From: Hanleya hanleyi
Taxonomy: Eukaryota; Mollusca; Polyplacophora; Lepidopleurida; Hanleyidae
Direction: 5' to 3'
Length of the DNA stretch: 64,000 nucleotides
Assembly: GCA_036873755.1 (NCBI GenBank)
Contig: JAVTVY010025154.1
Coordinates: forward strand, 50,397 to 114,396
Positions 24,301 through 35,800 of this stretch are shown piece by piece; the first letter of the stretch is position 1, and each line of letters begins with the position of its first letter. Both the position numbers and the translations under genes were made by a program. The notes beneath the pieces are model-generated. The model ran no database searches, was not told the origin of the DNA, and saw only the letters and a list, made by a program, of their open reading frames with translations.

Positions 24301-24668
24301 AAATATCAATCCCCTCATCTCCTCATCATTCAATAACTTCACTACCATGACTACTGTTCAAATATCAATCCCCTCATCTCCTCATCATTCAATAACTTCA
24401 CTACCATGACTACTGTTCAAATATCAATCCCCTCATCTCCTCATCATTCAATAACTTCACTACCATGACTACTGTTCAAATATCAATCCCCTCATCTCCT
24501 CATCATTCAATAACTTCACTACCATGACTACTGTTCAAATATCAATCCCCTCATCTCCTCATCATTCAATAACTTCACTACCAGGACTACTGTTCAAATA
24601 TCAATCCCCTCATCTCCTCATCATTCAATAACTTCACTACCATGACTACTGTTCAAATATCAAGCCCT
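21366..24668. repeat. 59-bp minisatellite, ~56 copies, in EEA1 intron 10
   Basis: The unit is CAATCCCCTCATCTCCTCAT then CATTCAATAACTTCACTACC then ATGACTACTGTTCAAATAT. A 56-bp variant lacks one CTC. Other variants are AGGACT for ATGACT, CCTAATC for CCTCATC, and a linked pair AATGACTT + CAAGCCCC at 21801 and 23174. Units are nearly identical, showing active homogenisation. The array is pyrimidine-rich on the plus strand and is carried in the pre-mRNA as its complement. Confidence 0.97.
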
Positions 24669-25286
24669 GGTGAATCAGACTTCCCTCCCAGATGGGGTTG
24701 TATAATTTGATTGGCCAGTCTGTGTCAAATGCCCAGATCTCAAAGATGTACGTGGAAGTACACATCCCTGTCCCCCATCATATGTGACTTGTGCATGGGA
24801 TTATACGGAATATCAATATTAATGCACAGAGAAGAAGTGTTCTGCCATTTATCAGGCACAAATCAAGCATTCTAGACTGCTCAGCCTCCTCAAGCTCCCT
24901 CAATGAACTTAGGAAGTTTGAAGGTCAGAGTCCAAAGTGCATGACTGATATACATTCATTATCTCTTTGGTCGACTGAAGGACTATCGGGTTCGAATCAA
25001 ATTGCCCCTTACATATATATGCAAGTATCCAGCTGTGCTTTTGTCAAGATATAACGTTAAACTTGCAGCAAAGGATCACTTTAAGTGAACAATCAGACTG
25101 GTAGAAATTGAAGAGATACATAATCATGCATAACTAAAATGTTGTGGTAGAACAGATTACAGCATGAATAATATGAGGCTACATGTGTTTTGAAGGCTGA
25201 CATAATGAATCTACCAAGGATACATCGCATTACACATGATGATCAAACCATGTGCCTGTACTGCCATTCCTTTGTCAGTGTTACCA
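24669..25286. other. Intron 10, between minisatellite and MITE
   Basis: No exon or repeat is recognised. A short open frame at 24791-25054 shows no domain. Confidence 0.5.
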
Positions 25287-25290
25287 TTAA

Positions 25291-25546
25291 CCTTTTCACT
25301 GTTGATTCTCTCCTCATTCTGTTTATGATGTGCAGCGTACGTTCATGTGTGTAGTCATTCTGTGACAGTGCCATTATGTCGGGAAAGAAGGAAACGAGAA
25401 GAAAATTGCATCGTTACCGGCGGATCCCCAAATGCCATTTCCTATTATTTCGACATCAAAGCATGGACGACACATAAATTTAAGTGTACAGTATTCTTGT
25501 AAAGGCTGCGACATGGCAGGTTAACCCAAGTTAAACAGTGAAAGGG
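25291..25546. mobile_element. piggyBac-like MITE, 256 bp
   Basis: Termini CC(T/C)TTTCACTGTT are inverted at the two ends and flanked by TTAA on both sides. The TTAA target and a CCC-TTTCACTG-type end fit piggyBac-derived MITEs well. No coding. Confidence 0.85.
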
Positions 25547-25979
25547 TTAATGGTGATGGTCATTAAAACTTGGAAATTCACAAACCAAAGACATCAATTT
25601 AACATGCAAACACTATGGCGAGTAACAGTCAAAAGAAAAACAAGATGGCAACAATGCTGTAAATGTATCCCTAATATATTCTTATATAAATTTACTTCAA
25701 AGACAAGTAGAACATTGTCAATTGGTATGGGTGTGCACATGGCATGTCTGGGATAACGACAGGGGGTCGATGGTAAGGTTTATGTTCTAAAAATTCAATC
25801 ACAGATTTGATTTATTGAAATAGAAACTCAATGAGTGGCACAATCGAGTTTTTGACAATATTATCTATTTGAGAGGGTGATCAAATTTAAGAGATAGGCG
25901 AATCAAAATCCGACTCAATTTTTTTAGTGATTTAACAACTAGAAGATAAAAGTGAAGGGTAGTGCGTATGGGGAATGAA

Positions 25980-26210
25980 GGGGGGGAATGTGGTTTAATG
26001 TCACACTCAAGGTTATTTCATTCATATGGTGACAGTCAGTTTGGTTGGTAGAGGAAGCCGGAGTACCCGGAGAGAACCACCGCCCCATCGGCAAGTAACT
26101 GACAAACTCCCACACATGGACCAGCTGGGCTCGAACCCGAGCCGATTCAGCGGTGTGAGGTCAGCGATCACCAGTGAAGCGCCTTAGACCAGTTGGCCAC
26201 TGAGGGCCCC
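25980..26210 (-). mobile_element. tRNA-Leu-derived SINE, copy 2, with intact target duplication
   Basis: Minus-strand head GTGGCCAACTGGTCTAAGGC (box A), then GGTTCGAGCCC (box B, a full match). The 12-bp sequence ATGGGGAATGAA stands immediately on each side, a perfect target-site duplication, as produced by LINE-type reverse transcription. Younger than the copy near 10500 by box B integrity. Confidence 0.92.
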
Positions 26211-26860
26211 ATGGGGAATGAACTGTGCAATAGGCTGGATCATTGATGGTTATGGAGTAGGGGGCTTTAGCATAATGAGCTTAATGAGAACATTGTGCAT
26301 GAAGTGAACAGAGCGGACATATATTTAGCAGGAGTGCTATTGCATTTGCAGGCAGCCTTATGACTGAAAGACTTCATGGTTTATTGAGGAAGGATGATTG
26401 ACTATGTAACAACAGGCATGTCTTTGGATTACTGTCAGCATGGTCAGGCATGATCAATAGAAGTCATGAAACACAGACACTAGGGTAAAACATACAGCAG
26501 TGGAATGATGGGATAATTGATTTGGTGGCTGGACACACAGGCAAGGTGAATTTATATTGGGCTCTTTACCTCTCTGGCTGGATGCTATGGACAAAGAAAT
26601 GGTTAGAAATAGTTTCAGATAATGATGTTTGGGGTATGAGACATGATATACTATGACTTTACGTATATCACTGTCCTAAATCGGGGCTAGTACAGAATTT
26701 AAACATGAGGGTGAGACTCACAAAACCCCTTGGCTTCCCCGAAGCAATTGAGAAAAATGCTGAGAATGTGCAACATATTATGGCTATATTTACTAATCAT
26801 ACAGATTTCTGCAGATATAAGAGCTACATTCAAGCATATATCACAAAATCATAGATTACA
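26211..26860. other. Intron 10 segment without recognised features
   Basis: No exon or repeat is supported here beyond the start of the next tandem block. Confidence 0.5.
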
Positions 26861-27480
26861 CAAAAAGGGGCATAACTCTGTGAAATAAGGGCCGAAGTGA
26901 ATAATTTTTTGTAGGCATCTACAATTCAAGTAGAAAATAAGTTTTCAAACTTTGGCAGCTGTACCGAACACAGTTCTTCAGATATAACTGGTTACATTCA
27001 AGCATATCCAAGACTATAACACCCAAAAAGGGACAAATCTCCATAAACTAAGGGACGAGATGATGAACTTTTTGTACGCTTCAAGAATACAACTAGATAA
27101 ATAAGTTTACAAAATTTAGTAGCTGTACCGAACATGGATCTGCAGATATAACTGGTTACCTTTAAGCATATATCACAAAATCAGAGATTATTGCACCTAA
27201 AATGGGGCATAACTTCATAAATTAAGGCCTGAAAAGGCTAATTTTCTGTTGCCTTCTAGAATACAACTATATAAATAAGTTTCCAAAATGTAGTAGCTGT
27301 ATGAAACACAGTTCTGCAGAAACAGTTCAAGCATACATTCAAGCATATACCATAAATTCAGAGACTGATACATCTCTAAAGGGGCATAACATTGTAAACT
27401 AAGGACTGAGTAGAGCCATTTTCAATAGGCGTCTGACTCATAACTAGATAAGTAAGTTTCCAAAATATGGCCACTGTATC
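26861..27480. repeat. ~150-177-bp tandem repeat, four copies
   Basis: Units share GGGGCATAACT (starts near 26877, 27030, 27204 and 27381), AACTAAGG, a TTCAA(C/G)TAGA..AATAAGTTT segment, AGCTGTACCGAACAC and GATATAACTGGTTAC. The unit size and divergence resemble the core of bivalve pearl-like elements. No terminal hairpin was found. Confidence 0.75.
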
Positions 27481-28260
27481 TCAAGTGATTTTACCTAAAA
27501 TGTGGTAACTGACGTACATGATGACAATACCCGGAGGCCACAATGGCATAGGGGTAAACAAGAAATAAATAACATGAATCATGTAAAGCACTGAGAACCC
27601 CTCTGCCTTGAGTGTATTCAAACAGTCTTGGTTACAGAACAAACAATTGGTGGCAAAAAATAATTGGCAGTTGATTTTCAATCAACTTCTGTTCCGCAAC
27701 ACCATGCATACATGTGTGATTGAAGTTGAGGCACAGTTAATCTTAAGATAATGTGGTAATGATAAAACAGACAGACAGATGAACATACATGATGACAATA
27801 GACCAAACTCAATTTTAGCAGTAGCCCATGACCAGATGCACACCTTGGTCTTATCATTCTTAAGAAACAAGCAATTAGTGCCAAATTTAAATTTATTTGA
27901 CCGGGTGACCCAGAAGAAATAGGTCAATCTGAATTATTTTATTGGGCTTCTATTCTGGGACCACAGGCATATGTGAGCCATGTTTGAGGGTCCTAGATAG
28001 TCGTTCTTGAGAAAAAGTAGTGATGAAAAAACCCCCAGACAAATGCACATACATTTGTATCTACACAATAACAATACCCCAAAGCCAACTTTAGTAGTAG
28101 TCCATGACCAGCTATGTGTCTGGGGTAAGATCACAGTGTCTATATGCCTTATCAGTCTTGAGATATGACATGTATGATGGTAATAAATAATTTTTGAAAA
28201 ACTGACCTGACACAAAAGAAATGCGTCAATCTCACCGACTTTCAGTATACTTCTGCACTG
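27481..28260. repeat. Diverged ~250-300-bp tandem units
   Basis: Repeated segments CATGATGACAATA, AGTAGCCCATGACCAG and TCTTA(T/A)CATTCTTGAGA recur three times. Short minus-strand frames in this block are by-products of the repeat. Confidence 0.55.
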
Positions 28261-28474
28261 TGATCATATTAGGGGTTCATAGGCGTCAAGTTTTAACAGC
28301 CGCTAATTGGAGTACAAAATAAATATAATATTCAAAATGATACTTCAAGATTAGAAGCTGTACAAGTTAACGTGATAGTATCAGAGATCATTGCTTATAC
28401 CACGCATGATAAGGACACCAAACCTTAGGCTATGAGAGCCTGTCAATGACATGTTAAGGGCTAAATAATCATAC

Positions 28475-28533
28475 CTCTGAGCCAGTTGAGATTCCAGACT
28501 CTGACAATATCTTGTTTTCTCTGTCATCTGTTC
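28475..28533 (-). CDS. EEA1: EEA1 exon 10: coiled coil
   Basis: A 59-bp exon encoding EQMTEKTRYCQSLESQLAQ plus two bases of an Arg codon. Joined to exon 11 it yields SQLAQRPGADDV, matching human TELLQRPGIEDV across the splice. That fixes this join with confidence even though the intervening intron is 7.6 kb and contains a 3.3-kb minisatellite. Donor AG|GTATGA. Confidence 0.93.
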
Positions 28534-29048
28534 CTGTTAGATCAATGCAAATGTTTGTGGGTCAGTTTCTCACCATATCCCACATACATGTACGGTAATA
28601 GCTCCAATAATTCAATCTGGAGATGATCAAATTTATTAGAACAAGAAATTGGAAAAATGATCCAAAATCATGCGGGTAATCCATTATTTCTTTGTTATTT
28701 CGATGATTTTAGAGAATGATCAAATTTAATGGAACAGCTGATTGAAATTGATAGGGGGATTGATTTATCAGAGGGATTACCAAATATGTAACTATCTGAT
28801 GATGTAAATTCCCTATATTGAACAACCTTTGGACATTTATTCTCAAACAAAACATATGCATGTAACATTATAGTAAACTGTAACTGGCTGAGGAGTAAAA
28901 ACCAAAGAATGTAATCAGTGAAAATCGACTCTAACCTATGTTAGTTGGTAATTAGCAGGGATAAAATTCAATCCAATTTTGCACATTTCGTTTGCACAAC
29001 TTATCAGCAAGCAACAGTGAAGAAAACAGAATGACATAAAAGTCAAAC
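28534..29048. other. Intron 9, no features seen
   Basis: AT-rich intron. GATGATCAAATTTATTAGAA-like sequence occurs twice in weak form. Nothing else is supported. Confidence 0.5.
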
Positions 29049-29135
29049 CTTTAAAGTTATGATATGATCTTCCAGTGCAGATATCTGCCCTTCACATTCA
29101 TCAGCCTTAGCTTTCACAGTCACCAGATCGCCAGC
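29049..29135 (-). CDS. EEA1: EEA1 exon 9: coiled coil
   Basis: An 87-bp, phase 0-0 exon of 29 residues: AGDLVTVKAKADECEGQISA then LEDHIITLK. It has a strong pyrimidine tract and acceptor (ttctgcag|GC) and the donor AAG|GTTTGA. It corresponds to the rod segment after EQKAAQL in human. A charged coiled coil with no recognised motif. Confidence 0.9.
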
Positions 29136-29894
29136 CTGCAGAACAGAAGTAACACTGAATGTTTGTACAAATCTATTGAAGGGGTGGGGCATCAATTTTC
29201 ATTGGCTGAATGCACGGAGCTGTTTGCATAGTTTCGCTATATATGAAGCACAGTTTTCACATATATAATAAAGGTCAAAGAATAGTCAGTGGACATGTAC
29301 CCCTTTTTCATAAATTTCATACACGAGATATAGTACTGCCATAGTGTGAAGCATCAAAGTCATACAAAATAAAAGTATGAATGTGTGACTCAAGAAGTTC
29401 CACACTTCAATGGTGTTAAATGTATTTAGGAGACCATGGACACGGGGTATATTCGTACAGCGTTCTAGGGCACGGAGTATCTTGGTACAGCATTCTAGGG
29501 CAATTCTAGTTTCTCGTCCCACCTGCTCAAGTTATTTTTTTTTTCATTCTGTACATGTGTTTCCAGAATATATTCTGCACTCCCTTTTTAAGAAATATCT
29601 AAATTTCCTCACAGGCCCCTCATACCTTTGTGTGGATTTCTGATGTCAATCAAAAGCAAAAACAGAAAATCCAGGATTTTAGCCAAACAAGATCTTTGAT
29701 AAACATATCCAAGGGCGCCATGGAAAATAGGTTTGTACATACTTTTCATAAACCTGTCAGGAGATGTACCACAAGTAACTGGAATTTAAATTTAAGTTTA
29801 CAGAGAATTAATCAATCCACCTTTTGCACATTATTGTGCGAACAAGGAAGAGCCTGTCTGTTCACTGATCCGTGACTTCAACAGATCAGCTACT
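29136..29894. other. Intron 8 part, no features seen
   Basis: Contains a short near-duplicate (GTACAGCGTTCTAGGGCA / GTACAGCATTCTAGGGCA near 29455-29505). No coding signal. Confidence 0.5.
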
Positions 29895-31880
29895 CAGGGG
29901 TCAGAGTGCCCCTCAGCAAAAATATAGGAGAAAATATAGGTGTTTCATGAAAATATAGGAGAAATATAGGAGCATATAGGAGAATTCTTACATAGTTTCA
30001 TGCCGAATGGAATAATGAAATACCATTCAGAAAAATCTGACCTATTATATGGAGCCGCACCCACAATAAACTGGTGTAGACTCAGACTCGACACTGTCCC
30101 GTAACAATTAAATGTATAATTGTTTGTATAAGGAAATATGACAAACGAAGATGTATGTACATACTCAGTGTTTCGGATAATTTTAGAGCTGGAATAATGC
30201 TCTTCGTAAATCCTCCTCAGGAGCCAACGATGACTAAAAATCCTGGCTTTTATGAGCCTAGATTTTAGATTTTTGTAGAATTTCCCCTAAGTTTTTTCCT
30301 CGCCCGTATGAGATTTGGGGTGGAAAGGGGAATACTCTTTTGACGTTTGTATTTCTGTCAGTCCAAGTCCAATACTTATTCATACTTCTCAGGTTTGCCC
30401 TCTTGGGGTGGAAGGTAGTAATAAACCGCAGAGGTCTGTGTGTGCAGACTTGGTTTTTATCCTTTATTTTACGTTTGAGTAAGCAGGCGCGGTTAGCAAA
30501 GTCAACTTTGCTCATATTTTTATCTATTTCGGAGATTTTGTAACCTCTGAGTAGAAGTTTGGATTTGAAGATTTCTGATTTTTCTTCAAAGTCCGAAACA
30601 TTATTGCAGTTTCGAACATACCTGGTTGTTTCACCAGTGATGAAAGATTTGAAGCATGACCCGTAGTGTGCTGATTTTCTATGGAGGTATTGATATGTCT
30701 CCGTAGGCTTTGAATAACACTTGATATCAAGAATGGATTCAAGGCTGTATCTATGCCATTTGAATACCGTAGTGTCGAGGAAGTTTGCCTCGTGGTCAGA
30801 AATTTCATAAGTGAATTTAAGTAACGGATGTGCATTATTTGCAATTTCAAAGAAGCTTTCAGCCTCAGCTAAACTTCCAGAGTATAGCATTATCCCATCG
30901 TCACGAAATCTCTTATGAAGAGATATGTTGTGTCGGTATGGGGACTGGTCCAGAAGTTTATGTGCCTAAATATAGCGAGGTCACATAATTCAGGGGAGGG
31001 GACTGCCCCTTGTGGTGCACCCACAATTTGTCTGTAGTATTTGTCATTGAAACAAAATTCATTTTTCGTAAGAATCAGTTTACTGATTTCTATGAGTGTG
31101 TCGACTGTAGGTCTTTGAATATCATATTCAATGTCTGGGTGTGACAAGAGATTAGCTTGAAGGGCTTCAAGTATTTCATCAAATCCAAGATTTGTGTATA
31201 ATGATGTAATATCATAGGTAATAATGAGCGTTTGCTCGGAAATACGGTGCTTCTCAATTTCATTTATGAAATGAGTCGTGTCAGATAGATATGTGTCTTG
31301 CGTTCTCACTAAGGGCAGTAAGAATTAGTCAAGAAAGACTGAAAAATCTTGGTGGATATATCCGAAAGATAGTTAAAACTGCTTAATTGGTTATTAGCGT
31401 TCATTTTCGATACGATATTTCTGACCAGTTGTTTGGTCGCATTAATATCTATATTGTTTATTTCAATATATAATATAATATAGTGGACTCCGTTATAAAG
31501 CTGTCTGTGAGCTTCATTAATGTAGTCATCCCGGTTTAAAATAACAGTTGTGTTATTTTTGTCTGCTCGTGTACAGATTATCTGTAGATCTTTAGATTTC
31601 AGTTTTTGCTCATATGAACATATTTATGTTCTTTATTTGCGATGAGCATTTTTGAATGGCTCAGGACTAAAGCTGTCCCGTCCATGTAGAAGAGATTGAA
31701 TTCTGGCACATCTCTCAAATGACTTGAAGTCTACACCAGTTTATTGTGGGTGCGGCTCAGTAGGTCAGATTTTTCTGAACTTTTGCAAAAATATAGGAGA
31801 TATAGGAGGTTTTGAACAAATATAGGCAAATATAGGAGAATCTGAAAAATATAGGAAATATAGGAGCACTCGGAGGCCTG
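29895..31880. mobile_element. CAGG...CCTG element carrying Penelope-like RT
   Basis: The ends CAGGGGTCAGAGTGC (left) and CAGGCCTCCGAGTGC (right, complemented) are imperfect inverted repeats. GCTACT flanks both sides as a 6-bp direct repeat. Inside each end are ATATAGGAG repeats, then a second inverted pair of ~48 bp (30027-30076 and 31730-31780) sharing GCACCCACAATAAACTGGTG. The centre is a decayed Penelope-like reverse transcriptase. It can be read as a DNA element with a nested retroelement, or as one composite unit. Confidence 0.7.
30258..31745 (-). pseudogene. Penelope-like element reverse transcriptase, broken
   Basis: The minus strand encodes, in order: an N-terminal DFKSFERCARIQ segment, stop codons, then ADKNNTTVILNRDDYINEAH. 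RT palm follows (YDITSLYTNL, YYRQIVGAPQGAV), then a frameshift before FRDDGIMLYSGS (catalytic DD pair). After that come FTYEISDHEANFLDTTVF, YSKPTETYQYLHRKSAHYGS and the end block RFITTFHPKRAN...YGRGKNLGEIL. This order is diagnostic of Penelope-like RTs. No GIY-YIG endonuclease follows. At least two stops and one frameshift make it inactive. Confidence 0.9.
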
Positions 31881-32176
31881 GCTACTGGTTAATATGATTT
31901 CACTTTGCCCTATCTTTTAACCCAGGCGAATAATTTGAACTGGTTAAAACTGACATAATTTTATACATATGTACTATGTTTCCCAAGTATTCAAAGAAAG
32001 TGTCATTATGCTTAAGATAATGTATAATTTGGCAAATATTACATGAAATTATGAAAGGGTATCACCAGTTCAAAATATTCTCCTAGGTTAAAAGATAAGG
32101 AAAAGTGAAATTATATGAAATTGAACAAACAGGCTATTCTTTGTACTCTCAATAATGTGCAAAAGGCCCATTCTAA

Positions 32177-32474
32177 GGGAACTTCTTGAAATTAGGACCT
32201 GAGTTCTCTGATAGGAATGGCATATGCTGGTTACCCAAATGGGATACACCGTGCCCAGTTTAGTGTTCTGATCTGGATGGATTAGAGTTCCAATTGTAAT
32301 GGCATATGCCATTCCCCTCATGCCAGTGCATGGTATGGCTTAAGCCATCCTTTGTCCGCCGAGTTCCAAAATGTATGCCATAGAGTTCCTAGGAGTTCCA
32401 ACATGGCACACCACGCCTCTCTGTTTGGAACGCCTTATGCCAGTTCCTAGTATGCCCTATTTCAAGAAGCTCCC
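32177..32474. mobile_element. Foldback MITE, 298 bp (TAA target)
   Basis: Ends GGGAACTTCTTGAAATTAGG and, complemented, GGGAGCTTCTTGAAATAGGG are flanked by TAA. The interior is rich in GGCATATGCC-like palindromes. It lies 53 bp from the exon 8 donor. The TWA target suggests a PIF/Harbinger-type source. Confidence 0.8.
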
Positions 32475-32526
32475 TAAGTAACATGACAACTCCATCTTAG
32501 GAAGGTAACATTTGTTTGAAACTCAC

Positions 32527-32633
32527 AATCTGAGCTGCTTTTTGCTCCAGTCTATCCTTGTCTCCTCGTAGTAATGCCACTTCGTCAGCTGCCTCAGCCA
32601 GCCGACTTTGTAAATTGTGAACTTCGGCACCCA
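32527..32633 (-). CDS. EEA1: EEA1 exon 8: coiled coil
   Basis: Encodes GAEVHNLQSRLAEAADEVAL then LRGDKDRLEQKAAQI. Human EEA1 has AELQSLEQQLEEAQ...LFEQKAAQL in the same relative place, so register with the human rod can be set here. Begins with two bases completing a Leu codon and ends in phase 0 at ATT|GTGAGT. It sits between two repeat-rich introns: the 53-bp minisatellite upstream and the retroelement downstream. Confidence 0.95.
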
Positions 32634-32816
32634 CTGAAATATGTATTAGTCACAGTATTCCATCATGACAAGCAGTTCCATTCAAAGAGCTGAAATATTT
32701 TTAATCCTTTCTATTATAATACTACAATTCATTGTCATAAAAAGTGAATAAAAATTCCAGATTTCCAGATTTTCCAGATTCGTGAAAATTTGAGTTGACC
32801 AATAAGTACTTCAAAA

Positions 32817-35800
32817 ATAGAAGTTATTGGAACAGATGTATCCCATGATGCACTGTCATGTCTATACCAAGAGAAGATATTGGAACAGATGTATCCCATG
32901 ATGCACTGTCATGTCTATATCAATAGAAAACATTGGGACAGATGTATCCCATGATGCACTGTCATGTCTATATCAATAGACGATACTGGGACAGATGTAC
33001 CCCATGATGCACTGTCATGTCTATATCAATAGAAGATATTGGGACAGATGTATCCCATGATGCACTGTCATGTCTATATCAATAGAAGATATTGAAACAG
33101 ATGTACCCCATGATGCACTGTCACGTCTATATCAATAGAAGACATTGGAACAGATGTATCCCATGATGCACTGTCATGTATATATCAATAGAAGACATTA
33201 GGACAGATGTATCCCATGATGCACTGTCATGTCTATACCAAGAGAAGATATTGGAACAGATGTATCCCATGATGCATTGTCATGTCTATATCAACAGAAG
33301 ACATTGGGACAGATGTATCCCATGATGCACTGTCATGTCTATACCAAGAGAAGATATTGGACAGATGTATCCCATGATGCATTGTCATTTCTATATCAAT
33401 AGAAGACATTGGGACAGATGTATCCCATTATGCACTGTCATGTCTATACCAAGAGAAGATATTGGAACAGATGTATCCCATGATGCACTGTCATGTCTAT
33501 ATCAATAGAAGACATTGGGACAGATGTATCCATGATGCACTGTCATGTCTATATCAATAGAAGACATTGGGACAGATGTATCCCATGATGCACTTTCGTT
33601 TTTCGGCTCTCAGCATCACGCAGGTTCGGGGCCGCACACCTACGGTATTGCGTATTGGTTAGAGCCCCATAACCAGGACACAACGTGCAGTCAGATAAGA
33701 GGAAATTGCGAGACTTTTACCCTGTTCATATAATCCCACAGAGCGATATATACACCTGGGCTGTATATTATCAGGTATCAGAAGAGTGTATCAAAACGCA
33801 CATGGGTTTCGCGTTCAATTATCTCCCCTCGACTGGGGCTCTTGTGTGTGAAGTTAACATCGAAATTCTGGTAAGTTCAGCACATGCTTCGATCGGAAAT
33901 GATTTTCAGGTTACAACAGGAATTTACTAAAATTATGTCATTGTGACACAGAGTTTTGGCCATAATTTAGGCGAACGAATAATCGGTTATGCATCTTTCA
34001 TTTTGGGTAACCGCTAGGCGAGCTGAAAGATCGTTCTCCCCAAATTTTAAGGCCTGCAATAGACGAAATTGGGACAGATGTATCCCATGATGAACTGTCG
34101 TGTCTATATCAATAGAAAAAATTGGAACAGATGTATTCCATGATGCACTGTCGTGTCTATATCAATAGAAAATATTGGAACAGATGTATCCCATGATGCA
34201 CTGTCATGTCTATACCAAGAGAAGATATTGGGACAGATGTATTCCATGATGCACTGTCGTGTCTATATCAATAGACGATACTGGGACAGATGTACCCCAT
34301 GATGCACTGTCATGTCTATATCAATAGAAGATATTGGGACAGATGTATCCCATGATGCACTGTCATGTCTATACCAAGAGAAAATATTGGGACAGATGTA
34401 TCCCATGATGCACTGTTGTGTCTTTATCAACAGAAGATATTGGAACAGATGTATCCCATGATGCACTGTGATGTTGTCATGTCTATATCAATAGAAGACA
34501 TTGGGACAGATGTATCCCATGATGCACTGTCGTGTCTATATCAATAGAAGACATTGGGACAGATGTATCCATGATACACTGTCATGTCTATATCAATAGA
34601 AGATATTGGGGCAGATGTATCCATGATGCACTGTCATGTCTATATCAATAGAAGACATTGGACAGATTTATCCATGATACACTGTCGTGTCTATATCAAT
34701 AGAAGATATTGGGACAGAGTGTCTATATCAATAGAAGATATTGGGACAGATGTATCCCATGATGCACTGTCATGTCTATATCAATAGACGATATTGGAAC
34801 AGAAGTATCCCATGATACACTGTCATGTCTATATCAATAGACGATACTGGGACAGATGTACCCATGATGCATTGTCATGTCTATATCAATAGAAAATATT
34901 GGAACAGGTGTATCCCATGATGCACTGCCATGTCTATATCAATAGAAAATTTTGGAACAGATGTATCCCATGATGCACTGTCATGTCTATATCAATAGAA
35001 GATATTGGAACAGATGTATCCCATGATGCACTGTCATGTCTATATCAATAGATGATACTGGGATAGATGTACCCCATGATGCACTGTCATGTCTATATCA
35101 ATAGAAGATATTGGAACAGATGTATCCCCTGATGCACTGTCATGTCTATATCAATAGAAGATATTGGAACAGATGTATCCCCTGATGCACTGTCATGTCT
35201 ATATCAATAGAAGATATTGGAACAGATGTATCCCATGATGCACTGTCATGTCTATATCAATAGAAGACATTAGGACAGATGTATCACATGATGCACTGTC
35301 AAGTCTATATCAATAGAAGACATTGGAACAGATGTATCCCATGATGCACTGTCATGTCTATATCAATAGACGATACTGGGACAGATGTACCCCATGATGC
35401 ACTGTCGTGTCCACATCAATGGAAGATATTGGAACAGATGTATCCCATGATGCACTGTCATGTATATATCAATAGACGATACTGGGACAGATGTATCCCA
35501 TGATGCACTGTCGTGTCTATATCAATAGAAGACATTAGGACAGATGTATCACATGATGCACTGTCAAGTCTATATCAATAGAAGACATTGGAACAGATGT
35601 ATCCCATGATGCACTGTCATGTCTATATCAATAGACGATACTGGGACAGATGTATACCATGATGCACTGTCGTGTCTATATCAATAGAAGATATTGGAAC
35701 AGATGTACCCCATGATGCACTGTCATGTCTATATCAATAGAAGATATTGGAACAGATGTATCCCATGATACATTGTCGTGTCTATATCAATAGAAGATAT

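Noticed and set aside
21366..24668. Regularly repeated array considered as CRISPR
   Set aside because: Units are contiguous with no unique spacers, in an animal intron. It is a minisatellite.
27682..28215. Minus-strand hydrophobic frames resembling membrane proteins
   Set aside because: Repeated units in this block generate similar short frames. No homologous domain or splice structure is seen.
30170..30250. CTGAGGA...GAAG segment after the Penelope RT, considered as a hammerhead ribozyme
   Set aside because: The conserved GAAA is absent and I could not pair three stems, so the hammerhead call is not supported here even though such motifs are known in Penelope-like elements.
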